DNA of 64,000 nt from Mucilaginibacter_A sp964251965 (GTDB lineage: Bacteria; Bacteroidota; Bacteroidia; Sphingobacteriales; Sphingobacteriaceae), in contig CAXULQ010000003.1 of the NCBI GenBank assembly GCA_964251965.1, positions 186,001-250,000 of the forward strand, written 5' to 3'. Numbering within the stretch: position 1 is the first letter of the stretch; each line of letters opens with the position of its first letter. This document shows positions 51,615-60,684 of the stretch, piece by piece. The position numbers and the translations under genes were made by a program. Under the pieces are notes generated by a model. The model was not told the DNA's origin. It worked only from the letters and a program-made list of their open reading frames with translations, and did not search any database.

Positions 51615-51646
51615 AGGTGTGGCTAAAAGATAGCCGCACCTTTTTT
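51615..51646. terminator. Rho-independent terminator, bidirectional
   Basis: AGGTGTGGCTA, loop AAAGA, TAGCCGCACCT and a run of T: an 11-bp stem with one G-T pair. The left side has an A run, so it can also stop the convergent ssb transcript. Confidence 0.88.
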
Positions 51647-51647
51647 A

Positions 51648-52019
51648 TTAAAACTTTGAATTTTCTAAATTTTCAAAGTTTACAAAATCTGTTTTACGGC
51701 CCAAAAGTTTAAAATTTTCTGCTACAATTTCTGTAGTAAATTTTTTTATGCCCTCTCGTGATTCAAAGGACCTGGTTTTAAGTTTGCCTTCTATGTAAAC
51801 CAGTTTGCCTTTGGTCAGCAATTGCTGCGCAACATCTGCCAGCCCTCGCCACAAAACAATGTTGTGCCACTCTGTTAACTCTGCCCTTTTGCCGTCTTTT
51901 AAAATAATTTCTGAAGTAGCTAAAGGAAAACTGGCCACTGCAACCCCATCTTCAAGATGCCTGTATTCAGGATCTTTGCCCAAATGCCCTACTAAAATAA
52001 CTTTGTTCACTCCAGACAT
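51648..52019 (-). CDS. ssb: Single-stranded DNA-binding protein, short form
   Basis: A 123-aa OB-fold protein. VNKVILVGHLGKDPEYRHLE, TEWHNIVLWRGLADVAQQ and GKLKTRSFESREGIKKF are the SSB signature segments. After the OB fold only about 15 residues follow, ending ENLENSKF. The long Gly/Pro-rich linker and the acidic tip (DDDIPF-like) of the main replication SSB are missing, so this looks like a secondary SSB rather than the housekeeping one. Its operator region has two direct repeats (TACGAGATAAAT). A role in recombination or DNA uptake is possible but only a guess. Confidence 0.9.
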   Translation of the reverse strand: MSGVNKVILVGHLGKDPEYRHLEDGVAVASFPLATSEIILKDGKRAELTEWHNIVLWRGLADVAQQLLTKGKLVYIEGKLKTRSFESREGIKKFTTEIVAENFKLLGRKTDFVNFENLENSKF

Positions 52020-52052
52020 AGCTTTTAAATTTAGAATTAGTTAAAAAATTGG

Positions 52053-52102
52053 TACGAGATAAATGGTTGCAATGTAAGGTTTATATCTGTTACGAGATAA
52101 AT
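52053..52102. promoter_or_regulatory. Direct repeat TACGAGATAAAT x2 upstream of ssb
   Basis: TACGAGATAAAT occurs at 52053-52064 and again at 52091-52102, 38 bases apart, 34-83 bases upstream of the ssb start. It may be an operator or two promoter-proximal boxes. The repeat is followed by similar bases (GGTTGC, TTGCGG). Confidence 0.4.
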
Positions 52103-52164
52103 TTGCGGCAGTTATAATTACTAAATTAGCTTTTAAATTTTCATAGAAGCGGACCAATTTTTAA

Positions 52165-52242
52165 ATGCTTCTTTTATCGTATAAATTTTTTGCAATTTTT
52201 CTGGGAGATGATACCATAAAAATTGGGGTATAAAAGAAGCAT
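52165..52242. repeat. Inverted pair of the dispersed word in the ssb-gltB gap
   Basis: ATGCTTCTTTTATC (52165-52178) and TATAAAAGAAGCAT (52229-52242), 50 bases apart. As at 35702-35770, the pair sits between divergent genes where no terminator is needed. Confidence 0.75.
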
Positions 52243-52418
52243 CAAAATAGGCGATGTTGAATTTGAGCAGCTTCTTTAATAGCCAAACAGCAATTCAGTC
52301 TGAAACTTTTTTTAAGAAACATGTAAAAATTAAGTTTTTATGATAAAATCTGTTGCACATAACATATATTCGTTCTACGTCTACTATATTTATTCTTCCT
52401 ATTTTACTTATTTAAGCA

Positions 52419-55400
52419 ATGAAGCAAACTGAGACCGATCAGCGGGGTTTATACGACCCTCAATTTGAGCACGATGCTTGTGGTACGGGGTTTATTACGC
52501 ATATTCAAGGTCATAAATCCCACAATATTATTGCAGATGCACTCACCATGCTTGAAAATATGGAGCACAGAGGTGCCTGCGGATGCGACTCTGATTCGGG
52601 TGATGGGGCAGGGCTTTTGTTGCAAATCCCGCACGAGTTTTTGTTGGAAGAGTGCATTTTAGATGAAATATCTTTAAAAGAACCCGGCGAATATGGTATC
52701 GGTATGCTTTTTTTACCTAAAGATTCTGGTATAAAAAAAGCATGCCGCAGCATTATTCAGCAATGTTGCCATAAGTTAGGGTTAAACATTTTAGGCTACC
52801 GCAAAGTTCCCGTAGATTCTTCGTGCATCGGCGAAACTGCGCGTGCAGCAGAACCAAATGTTGAACAACTGTTTGTAGCTCGTCCTGCACACATTCACAA
52901 TGCTGATGATTTTGAACGAAAATTATATGTGCTGCGCAGGTTTATAACCAAAACAGTAACTGAAACAATTAAAAGTGGTGCCGGGCACTTTTATTTCACC
53001 TCCTTTTCCTGCAAAGTAATAGTTTATAAAGGGCAGTTGACCACTTATCAGGTGCGCCAATATTACACAGATTTGCGCGACGAGCGTGTTACTTCCGGTT
53101 TTGGCATGATCCATTCCCGGTTTTCTACCAACACGTTTCCTTCCTGGAAACTGGCCCAGCCTTTTCGTTTCCTGGCACATAATGGGGAAATAAATACGTT
53201 GACAGGCAATTTAAACTGGTTTTATTCGGGCATCCGTTCTTATGTTTCGCCGCATTTCTCTAAAGAAGAAATGGACATCTTGTTTCCGGTAATCGATAAC
53301 AACCAATCCGATTCTGCCTGTCTGGACAATGTTGTAGAAGTCTTGATGCATTCTGGCCGTTCATTGCCGCATGTAATGATGATGCTGGTTCCGGAAGCGT
53401 GGGACGGGAACGAACAAATGAACCTGTTAAAAAAAGCATTTTACGAATATCATGCAACCTTAATGCAGCCCTGGGACGGCCCGGCCGCCCTAAATTTTAC
53501 AGACGGAAAGATTATAGGTGCTTTATTAGACCGAAACGGTCTGCGCCCTTTGCGCTATTTGGTAACAGATGACGGAAGGGTGATCGTAGCCTCAGAAGCA
53601 GGTGTTTTGCCTTTGGATGAAAAAAAAGTGATTAAAAAAGGCCGGTTGCAGCCAGGTAAAATGTTTTTGGTTGATACAACGCAGGGGAAGATCATTACAG
53701 ATGATGAAATAAAAAAGCAAATTACAACCAAGCAGCCTTACGGGCAATGGCTGGAAAATTATAAAATCCGGCTGGACGAACTGGCCGAACCGAGGGTTTC
53801 TTTTACCGGTTTATCAAAAGAATCTGTTTTTAAATATCAGCAGGTTTTTGGTTACTCACGTGAGGATATCGAAACCATTATTAAGCCGATGGCCACAGAT
53901 GGCAAAGAACCGATTGGTTCGATGGGGACGGATGTGCCGCTGGCGGTATTGTCAGACCGGCCTCAGCATATTTCCAGCTATTTTAAACAGTTTTTTGCGC
54001 AGGTAACTAATCCGCCGATTGATCCGATCCGCGAACGTTTGGTGATGAGCCTGGCAACTTTCATCGGCAATAACGGTAATTTGCTGGACGAAGATAAAAT
54101 GCACTGCCATTGCGTGGAGCATAAACAGCCCATTTTACACGATGACGAACTGGAAAAATTAAGAAGTATTGATACTGGTTTGTTCCATGCCAAAACCTTG
54201 CAGACTTATTTTAAAGCTGATGGCCTGCCCGGCTCGTTAGCTAACGGCTTGGAAAGGCTTTGCCGCTACGCAGAAGATGCCGTGCAAGATGGCTTTGAAG
54301 TTTTGATTTTATCGGATCGTGCCCTCGATTCTGAACATGCCGCGATACCTTCTTTATTGGCTGTTTCTGCCATTCATCATTACCTGATTAAAAAAGGTTT
54401 GCGTGGTGCTGTCGGTTTGGTTGTTGAAGCAGGCGACGTTTGGGAAGTGCATCATTTTGCCTGTCTGCTGGCTTTCGGTGCAACGGCCATCAACCCATAT
54501 TTAGCTTTGGCTACGATCCAAACGCTTTCTAAAGAAGGAAATATGGAAAGTACGCTGGATATACCTTCACTTTCCAAAAATTACATTAAAGCTGTTTGTG
54601 ATGGTTTGCTCAAAATATTCTCTAAAATGGGGATTTCTACCTTGCAATCTTATCATGGCTCACAAGTTTTTGAAATTTTAGGCATAAACAAAGTAGTGGT
54701 CGACCAATATTTTACCGGCGGCATTACCCGTATTGGAGGTTTAGGTTTGGATGAAATTGCGCGCGAAACTTTATGCAAGCACAGTAATGGTTTCAGAAGT
54801 TCCAAAAAAGAAAACCAGTTACTGCCCGAAGGTGGTATTTATCAATGGAAACGCCGCGGCGAAGCGCATTTGTTTAACCCGCAAACGGTGCATTTGCTGC
54901 AACATGCTACACGCACCAATGATTATTCAATTTATAAAAATTATGCAAAGCTGATTAATGAGCAAACCGAGCACATGTACACCATTCGTGGTTTGCTGGA
55001 TTTTGCACATCACCGTGAGTCAATTTCGATAGATGAAGTAGAACCGGCAGCAGGAATTATGAAACGCTTTGCCACTGGTGCCATGTCTTTCGGTTCCATT
55101 TCCCACGAAGCACACAGTACGATTGCGATTGCGATGAACCGGATCGGCGGAAAAAGTAATACGGGCGAAGGCGGTGAAGATGAAATCCGTTATGTGCCGA
55201 TGGAAAACGGCGATTCCATGCGTTCATCCATTAAACAAATTGCTTCTGCCCGTTTTGGTGTAACATCTAATTATCTGACTAATGCTGATGAGTTGCAAAT
55301 CAAAATGGCTCAAGGCGCGAAACCGGGAGAAGGCGGACAATTGCCTGGCCATAAAGTAGATGATTGGATTGCCAAAGTACGCCACGCAACACCGGGGGTT

Positions 55401-56939
55401 GGGCTGATTTCTCCGCCGCCGCATCACGATATTTATTCTATTGAAGATTTGGCACAACTGATTTTTGATTTGAAAAATGCCAATCGTGCTGCCCGCATCA
55501 ACGTAAAATTAGTTTCAAAAGCTGGTGTAGGAACGATTGCAGCCGGTGTTGCCAAAGCGCATGCTGATGTGATTTTAATTGCCGGAAGTGATGGCGGAAC
55601 TGGTGCTTCGCCAATCAGTTCGGTAAAACATGCGGGGTTGCCCTGGGAATTGGGTTTATCCGAAGCACATCAAACTTTAGTCCGTAATAAATTAAGAAGC
55701 CGCGTGGTTTTGCAAACCGACGGGCAATTAAAAACCGGCAAAGATTTAGCGATTGCCGCTTTATTGGGTGCCGAAGAATGGGGCGTTGCCACCGCAGCTT
55801 TAGTTGCCGGAGGATGTATTATGATGCGGAAATGCCATTTAAATACTTGTCCGGTTGGCGTGGCAACACAGGATCCTGACCTGCGGAAATTGTTTAGCGG
55901 CAAACCGGAACACGTGGTCAACCTGTTTCAGTTTTTGGCAGAAGAACTGCGGGAAATTATGGCTGAGCTGGGTTTCAGAACGATTAATGAAATGGTGGGC
56001 CGTGTCCAGTTTTTGAAAGTCCGCGAAAACATTACCCATTGGAAAGCAAAAACAATAGACTTATCAGCCTTGTTGCACCCCGTTAGCAATGCGCGCGACA
56101 TGACGTTATACAACAGCGAAAAGCAAGACCACGGCATGGAAGAAATTATCGACTGGCAATTATTGGAGCAGGCCAAACCTGCGCTGGAAAATCAAATGCC
56201 GGTGTATGCTTCTTTTACCATCAAAAATACTAACCGTACCGTCGGCACGCTTTTATCCAACGAAATATCTAAAATTTATGGTTCGGCTGGATTGCCTTCT
56301 GGTTTGATCAATTATAAATTTACCGGATCTGCCGGACAAAGTTTTGGTGCTTTTGCTGCAAAAGGACTTTCTTTTGAGTTGGAAGGCGAAGCAAATGACT
56401 ATGTAGGAAAAGGGCTTTCCGGTGCGCAGATTGCAATTTATCCTGCTAAAAACAGTACGTTCATCGCAGAAGAAAATATTATCGTTGGCAACGTTGTACT
56501 TTACGGGGCAACTTCGGGCGAATTGTTTATCCGCGGACAAGCAGGAGAACGTTTTGCCGTTCGTAATTCGGGCGCTACTGCAGTTGTAGAAGGCGTGGGC
56601 GATCATGGCTGCGAATACATGACTGGCGGCCGCGCTTTAATCCTCGGCAAAACCGGGCGTAATTTTGCTGCCGGCATGAGCGGCGGCATTGCCTGGGTTT
56701 ACGATAAGGCCGGTTCTTTCGCCGAAAACTGCAACAGGGAAATGGTTGACCTTGACCCAATTTCCACTTCGGATGAAGAAGAAATCATCAGCTTGCTGCG
56801 CAAACACGTGCAGCTAACGCACAGCAGCGTTGCGCAGGATTTGCTGAACCATTGGCCAGCCGAATCCTTCAAGTTCATCAAGGTATTCCCGAAAGAATAT
56901 AAAAAAGTTTTACAGCAAAAAGAGCCGATAACCATCTAA
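52419..56939 (+). CDS. gltB: Glutamate synthase large subunit
   Basis: A 1506-aa enzyme that makes two glutamates from glutamine and 2-oxoglutarate. The N-terminal class II amidotransferase nucleophile is C21 in HDACGTGF, so a 20-residue propeptide should be removed. The central and FMN-binding domains follow (GEGGEDEIRY, KMAQGAKPGEGGQLPG, GSDGGTGASPISS). The 3Fe-4S cluster cysteines are C1133, C1139 and C1144 in CIMMRKCHLNTCPVG. The C-terminal GXGXG beta-helix is complete. gltD starts seven bases downstream, forming the usual operon. Confidence 0.97.
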   Translation: MKQTETDQRGLYDPQFEHDACGTGFITHIQGHKSHNIIADALTMLENMEHRGACGCDSDSGDGAGLLLQIPHEFLLEECILDEISLKEPGEYGIGMLFLPKDSGIKKACRSIIQQCCHKLGLNILGYRKVPVDSSCIGETARAAEPNVEQLFVARPAHIHNADDFERKLYVLRRFITKTVTETIKSGAGHFYFTSFSCKVIVYKGQLTTYQVRQYYTDLRDERVTSGFGMIHSRFSTNTFPSWKLAQPFRFLAHNGEINTLTGNLNWFYSGIRSYVSPHFSKEEMDILFPVIDNNQSDSACLDNVVEVLMHSGRSLPHVMMMLVPEAWDGNEQMNLLKKAFYEYHATLMQPWDGPAALNFTDGKIIGALLDRNGLRPLRYLVTDDGRVIVASEAGVLPLDEKKVIKKGRLQPGKMFLVDTTQGKIITDDEIKKQITTKQPYGQWLENYKIRLDELAEPRVSFTGLSKESVFKYQQVFGYSREDIETIIKPMATDGKEPIGSMGTDVPLAVLSDRPQHISSYFKQFFAQVTNPPIDPIRERLVMSLATFIGNNGNLLDEDKMHCHCVEHKQPILHDDELEKLRSIDTGLFHAKTLQTYFKADGLPGSLANGLERLCRYAEDAVQDGFEVLILSDRALDSEHAAIPSLLAVSAIHHYLIKKGLRGAVGLVVEAGDVWEVHHFACLLAFGATAINPYLALATIQTLSKEGNMESTLDIPSLSKNYIKAVCDGLLKIFSKMGISTLQSYHGSQVFEILGINKVVVDQYFTGGITRIGGLGLDEIARETLCKHSNGFRSSKKENQLLPEGGIYQWKRRGEAHLFNPQTVHLLQHATRTNDYSIYKNYAKLINEQTEHMYTIRGLLDFAHHRESISIDEVEPAAGIMKRFATGAMSFGSISHEAHSTIAIAMNRIGGKSNTGEGGEDEIRYVPMENGDSMRSSIKQIASARFGVTSNYLTNADELQIKMAQGAKPGEGGQLPGHKVDDWIAKVRHATPGVGLISPPPHHDIYSIEDLAQLIFDLKNANRAARINVKLVSKAGVGTIAAGVAKAHADVILIAGSDGGTGASPISSVKHAGLPWELGLSEAHQTLVRNKLRSRVVLQTDGQLKTGKDLAIAALLGAEEWGVATAALVAGGCIMMRKCHLNTCPVGVATQDPDLRKLFSGKPEHVVNLFQFLAEELREIMAELGFRTINEMVGRVQFLKVRENITHWKAKTIDLSALLHPVSNARDMTLYNSEKQDHGMEEIIDWQLLEQAKPALENQMPVYASFTIKNTNRTVGTLLSNEISKIYGSAGLPSGLINYKFTGSAGQSFGAFAAKGLSFELEGEANDYVGKGLSGAQIAIYPAKNSTFIAEENIIVGNVVLYGATSGELFIRGQAGERFAVRNSGATAVVEGVGDHGCEYMTGGRALILGKTGRNFAAGMSGGIAWVYDKAGSFAENCNREMVDLDPISTSDEEEIISLLRKHVQLTHSSVAQDLLNHWPAESFKFIKVFPKEYKKVLQQKEPITI

Positions 56940-56946
56940 CAAAAAA

Positions 56947-58425
56947 ATGGGAAAAGACACTGGTTTTAAAGAGTTTGGAAGAGAGCTTCCACCAAAAACA
57001 CCACCGCAGGAACGGGTGCATAATTATAAAGAATTTGTAGGCAATTACTCGGACGAAAAGCTGAACGAGCAATCGGCCAGGTGCATGAACTGTGGCATTC
57101 CGTTTTGCCATTCCGGCTGTCCGCTCGGCAATATTATTCCCGAATTTAACGACGCCGTTTATAAAAAGAAATGGGAAGAAGCTTATCAAATCCTTTCTTC
57201 CACCAATAACTTTCCGGAGTTTACCGGCCGTATTTGTCCTGCACCATGCGAATCTGCCTGCGTTCTTGGCATTAACAAACCGGCGGTGGTGATCGAAGAA
57301 ATCGAAAAGCATATCATAGAAATTGCTTATGCCAAAGGGTATGTAAAGCCAACAGCGCCTTTAATCCGAAGTGGAAAAAAAGTAGCTGTGATAGGTTCTG
57401 GCCCGGCAGGATTGGCGACGGCGGCACAGTTGAACAAAGCAGGACATTTAATAACTGTTTTTGAGCGTGATGACCAGCCAGGAGGACTACTTCGTTACGG
57501 AATACCGGATTTTAAACTGGAAAAAACTGTGGTTGACCGACGTTTGGAAGTGATGAAAGAAGATGGCATCACGTTTAAATGTAATATAGAAGTAGGAAAA
57601 GACATTCAGGCTGATGAACTGTTACGAAACTTTGATGCTGTGGTTCTAACCGGCGGTTCTACCATTCCGCGCGATTTGCCAATCCCCGGCAGGGAATTCA
57701 AAGGCATTTATTTTGCCATGCAGTTTTTAAAGCAGCAAAACAAGCGCGTAAGCAATACTTCTTTTACCGATGAAAATATTACGGCTACCGGTCAGGATGT
57801 AATTGTTATCGGCGGCGGCGACACTGGTTCTGATTGTGTGGGAACTTCTAACCGCCAGGGCGCGCGTTCCATCAAACAGTTTGAAGTAATGTTTCAGCCC
57901 TCAAAAGAACGGACTGTTGCTATGCCCTGGCCAAGTTTTCCGATGGTTTTAAAAACAACCAGTTCGCACGAAGAAGGCTGCGAACGTTTTTGGGGAATCA
58001 ATACCAAAAGTTTTGTAGGCGATGAAAACGGCAATTTAAAAGGATTGATCGTTACCGATGTGGAATGGGAAAAAGACTTCCTCGGCCGGCCGGTAAAATT
58101 TAAAGAAATTGAAGGTTCTGAACGGGAAATGCCTTGTCAGCGGGTTTTCCTGGCAATGGGTTTTGTGCATCCGCAACGCGAAGGTTTGTTAGAACAATTA
58201 GGCGTGGAACTGGACGAACGCAAAAACGTAAAAGCCAAAGAAGGCGTTTTTCGTACCAATGTAAACAAGGTTTTTACAGCTGGAGATATGCGCCGCGGAC
58301 AATCTTTAGTGGTTTGGGCAATCTCGGAAGGACGTGAAGCTGCACGAAAAGTAGATGAATTTTTGACGGGACATTCGGAACTGGAAAGTAAAGATGCCAT
58401 CAACGAATACCAGATGGATTTATAG
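56947..58425 (+). CDS. gltD: Glutamate synthase small subunit
   Basis: A 492-aa flavoprotein that feeds electrons from NAD(P)H to GltB. The N-terminal iron-sulphur domain has CMNCGIPFCHSGCPLGN and CPAPCESACVLG; the FAD site is VAVIGSGPAGLATAAQL and the NAD(P) site VIVIGGGDTGSDCVG. The C-terminal GDMRRGQSLVVWAISEGR closes the FAD fold. It overlaps no other gene and is the second gene of the gltBD operon. The dispersed word at 57755 is coded as NTSFTD. Confidence 0.97.
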   Translation: MGKDTGFKEFGRELPPKTPPQERVHNYKEFVGNYSDEKLNEQSARCMNCGIPFCHSGCPLGNIIPEFNDAVYKKKWEEAYQILSSTNNFPEFTGRICPAPCESACVLGINKPAVVIEEIEKHIIEIAYAKGYVKPTAPLIRSGKKVAVIGSGPAGLATAAQLNKAGHLITVFERDDQPGGLLRYGIPDFKLEKTVVDRRLEVMKEDGITFKCNIEVGKDIQADELLRNFDAVVLTGGSTIPRDLPIPGREFKGIYFAMQFLKQQNKRVSNTSFTDENITATGQDVIVIGGGDTGSDCVGTSNRQGARSIKQFEVMFQPSKERTVAMPWPSFPMVLKTTSSHEEGCERFWGINTKSFVGDENGNLKGLIVTDVEWEKDFLGRPVKFKEIEGSEREMPCQRVFLAMGFVHPQREGLLEQLGVELDERKNVKAKEGVFRTNVNKVFTAGDMRRGQSLVVWAISEGREAARKVDEFLTGHSELESKDAINEYQMDL

Positions 58426-58475
58426 ATCATTTTTACAGCAGCAAGCGTATAAATTAATTTTACGTTTTGCTTAAA

Positions 58476-59213
58476 ATGAAAATAAGTACGCCGTTTTCGA
58501 GGGAACATCTCCATATCAAAAAAAGTGATTATGTTTTAGATGTTGGCGGAGGCCATGAACCACACGAACGTGCAAATGTGGTGGTTGATAAGTACGATGA
58601 AAACAACAATTACCACCGGAGCGGAAACATAAAAGTACTTAAAAAGCAGCAGTTTTTATGTAGTGATGGCGAGGATTTGCCTTTTAAGGATAAAGAGTTC
58701 GACTTTAGTTTTTGCTGCCATGTTTTAGAACATGTAGATGACCCGTTGAAGTTTGTGAACGAACTTGCAAGGGTTTCAAAACGGGGATATCTGGAAACGC
58801 CTTCTCTAATCGCCGAATATTTGATCCCCAAAGAATCGCATCGCTGGGTGGTCCAAGAGGTTGACAACAAGCTGGTGATGTACGAAAAAGACAAAATCGG
58901 TTTTAAAACCAATCATGATTTTGGCGACGTATTTTTAGAGTACATGTTTAAAAATTCTTTGGGTTATCGCCTGATGATCCGCAACCAATCCTTCATCCTC
59001 ACCAATAATTATGAATGGAAAGACGAGATTGAAATTTTGGTAAACCCACTCGAATCTCATTTCCTCGAAGTATTTACCAAACCCTGGAACGAAGCAATGT
59101 TAAACAGGCTAATCCAGCCAAAAAGTGCTTTTACCGAGTTAAAACAAACCGTTGCAGGCATGACAGAAATAGCAAAATCTGTGTTTTTAAGCCGGGTGCT
59201 CAAAAGGTATTAA
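58476..59213 (+). CDS. Class I SAM-dependent methyltransferase
   Basis: A 245-aa protein. Motif I is YVLDVGGGHEPHERANVVVD; the later FDFSFCCHVLEHVDDPLKF is the usual Methyltransf_11 post-motif strand with helix. I start it at the ATG at 58476; a TTG nine bases earlier is also in frame. Residues 100-245 are not typical for small-molecule methylases and may bind a glycan or lipid acceptor. It is a single gene, 50 bases after gltD. Substrate unknown. Confidence 0.82.
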   Translation: MKISTPFSREHLHIKKSDYVLDVGGGHEPHERANVVVDKYDENNNYHRSGNIKVLKKQQFLCSDGEDLPFKDKEFDFSFCCHVLEHVDDPLKFVNELARVSKRGYLETPSLIAEYLIPKESHRWVVQEVDNKLVMYEKDKIGFKTNHDFGDVFLEYMFKNSLGYRLMIRNQSFILTNNYEWKDEIEILVNPLESHFLEVFTKPWNEAMLNRLIQPKSAFTELKQTVAGMTEIAKSVFLSRVLKRY

Positions 59214-59226
59214 TGCTTCTTTTAGC
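59213..59226 (+). repeat. Dispersed word at the methyltransferase stop codon
   Basis: ATGCTTCTTTTAGC begins at the last base of the TAA stop and reaches the stop codon of the convergent OmdA-type gene. Confidence 0.75.
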
Positions 59227-59884
59227 CTATATTTTTTTGTTGAAGCATGGCCGTCATCTTAACAATCCTGGCTTTACGGGTTTCCTCACGCTTGGCCGTT
59301 AAAATCCAGACTAAATGTTCCTTTTGGTGGCTGTAAGCCAACTTCTGGTAAATGGCAAAAGCAGCAGGTTCTTTTTCCAAAGCCTGCTTTACATCTTCCG
59401 GCAAATGTACAATCCGGTTTTTGGTATCGATAAACTCATTCAAATCATTATTCTCAATAGCAGCATTAGAAATGGTGGACTTTTTAACCTGATCTAAAGG
59501 CCGTAAACGCAAAGCAGTCCAGGTTTTGTCAATAGACGCAGCCGATACAATCCTTAAATGATATTGACCGGTTTCCGTCCAGTTGCCCGTCATTTCCAAA
59601 TCAGAAACAATACCCGAACTTTTCTTGGGATAAGCAGTCCAAAAAACGGTTTCCGGCTTTAAAACCAGGGCAATAGCCGGCAAAGCAGCTTTCAATTCTG
59701 CACTATTCTGCACGAAAAGCAAAACGCCGTCAAACTTTTCTACCCCTAAAATTGAAGTTTTTATTTCGATATTAAAACCGTCAAAACCTTCCAAAAATCT
59801 ATCCGGCGGATTGAGAAACAACCAAGTTTGTGCTGTTTTTATCAGTAGTTTTTTGGTGAGTTGGGTTGTTGGGGTTGGGTGCAT
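59222..59884 (-). CDS. YdeI/OmpD-associated (OmdA) family protein
   Basis: A 220-aa cytoplasmic protein with two parts. Residues about 1-130 resemble the DUF3052-like region (KKLLIKTAQTWLFLNPPDRF, VFWTAYPKKSSGI). Residues about 165-215 carry the OmdA signature (VHLPEDVKQALEKEPAAF, AYSHQKEHLVWILTAKREET, RKARIVKM). OmdA proteins are described as bacteriocin-protection or outer-membrane-protein-associated factors, but the mechanism is not settled. A GT-type dispersed word (59830) is near its start. Confidence 0.8.
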   Translation of the reverse strand: MHPTPTTQLTKKLLIKTAQTWLFLNPPDRFLEGFDGFNIEIKTSILGVEKFDGVLLFVQNSAELKAALPAIALVLKPETVFWTAYPKKSSGIVSDLEMTGNWTETGQYHLRIVSAASIDKTWTALRLRPLDQVKKSTISNAAIENNDLNEFIDTKNRIVHLPEDVKQALEKEPAAFAIYQKLAYSHQKEHLVWILTAKREETRKARIVKMTAMLQQKNIG

Positions 59885-59975
59885 TTGAATGATGAAAATA
59901 AATCCTTTTTTGAAAGATTAATAGTGAAACTTTAATTAATAGTAGTACTTTTCAAAGCAGAGAATAATTTCGCCT

Positions 59976-60650
59976 ATGAAACTAAAACTTCTACTTTTCA
60001 CAATTTTCTTTTTAAGTATTTATCAAACCCATGCCCAAGTAAATTTTGGCGCTAAATCAGGTATTGGTGTATTTTTTGATTTTTTTGATTATAATATACT
60101 GTCTCCGTCTTTTGAACAACCCTCTGAAATTAGTTTATATGGACATCACTCGCCACGCAAGTACCCACATATCTATACAAACTTGGCTCAACAGCATGAA
60201 ATATTTGCCACTTACCATAAAAATATCTTTAAGTTAAGTGTTGCTTTTGCAAACTCTAACCTGCCTTATAATGACCCGTTGGAAAGATTTTGGGGTCAAA
60301 ACGAGAGTGAGAAATATATCCATTACACTTTAGGCTATGGTTACAAGGTTTTAGATAGAAAGCATTACGATTTGGATATTCAAAGCGGAATCATAGTAGA
60401 AAAATATTTAGTTGTCCGCACCAGATATGATGTAGCTACGATTAATGGTGAATATTATGCCATAAATCCATATATCGAAACGCCCGGCAAAGGTGCCAAC
60501 CAATTTGACTGGGGTTTCCCTGTAGAAGTAAACGCCAATTACAAAATTGGCGAACATGCAGCCATTGGCCTGCAAGCAAAAACATCTTACATTTTAGGTT
60601 TAGGTGTGCAATGGCTTTACCTAATGCCGATGGTTAAAGTGCAATTTTAA
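59976..60650 (+). CDS. Secreted hypothetical outer-membrane-type protein (224 aa)
   Basis: A signal peptide (residues 1-20, ends THAQ) followed by an aromatic, beta-rich sequence ending MPMVKVQF with terminal Phe, as in small outer-membrane barrels. Landmarks are VNFGAKSGIGVFFDFFDYN and LGYGYKVLDRKHYDLDIQSG. It starts 34 bases before the next barrel gene with a similar length and layout, so the two form a pair, possibly from an old duplication. No function is known to me. Confidence 0.72.
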   Translation: MKLKLLLFTIFFLSIYQTHAQVNFGAKSGIGVFFDFFDYNILSPSFEQPSEISLYGHHSPRKYPHIYTNLAQQHEIFATYHKNIFKLSVAFANSNLPYNDPLERFWGQNESEKYIHYTLGYGYKVLDRKHYDLDIQSGIIVEKYLVVRTRYDVATINGEYYAINPYIETPGKGANQFDWGFPVEVNANYKIGEHAAIGLQAKTSYILGLGVQWLYLMPMVKVQF

Positions 60651-60684
60651 TTTTCTTAAATCTTATTCCTCAAAACTCCTTATC

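Larger units (their letters stand above)
52020..52418. other. Intergenic region between divergent ssb and gltB
   Basis: 399 bases without a gene. It holds the direct repeats near ssb, the inverted word pair at 52165-52242 and a very AT-rich stretch before gltB with a weak promoter-like TATATTTA at 52385-52392. Confidence 0.5.
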
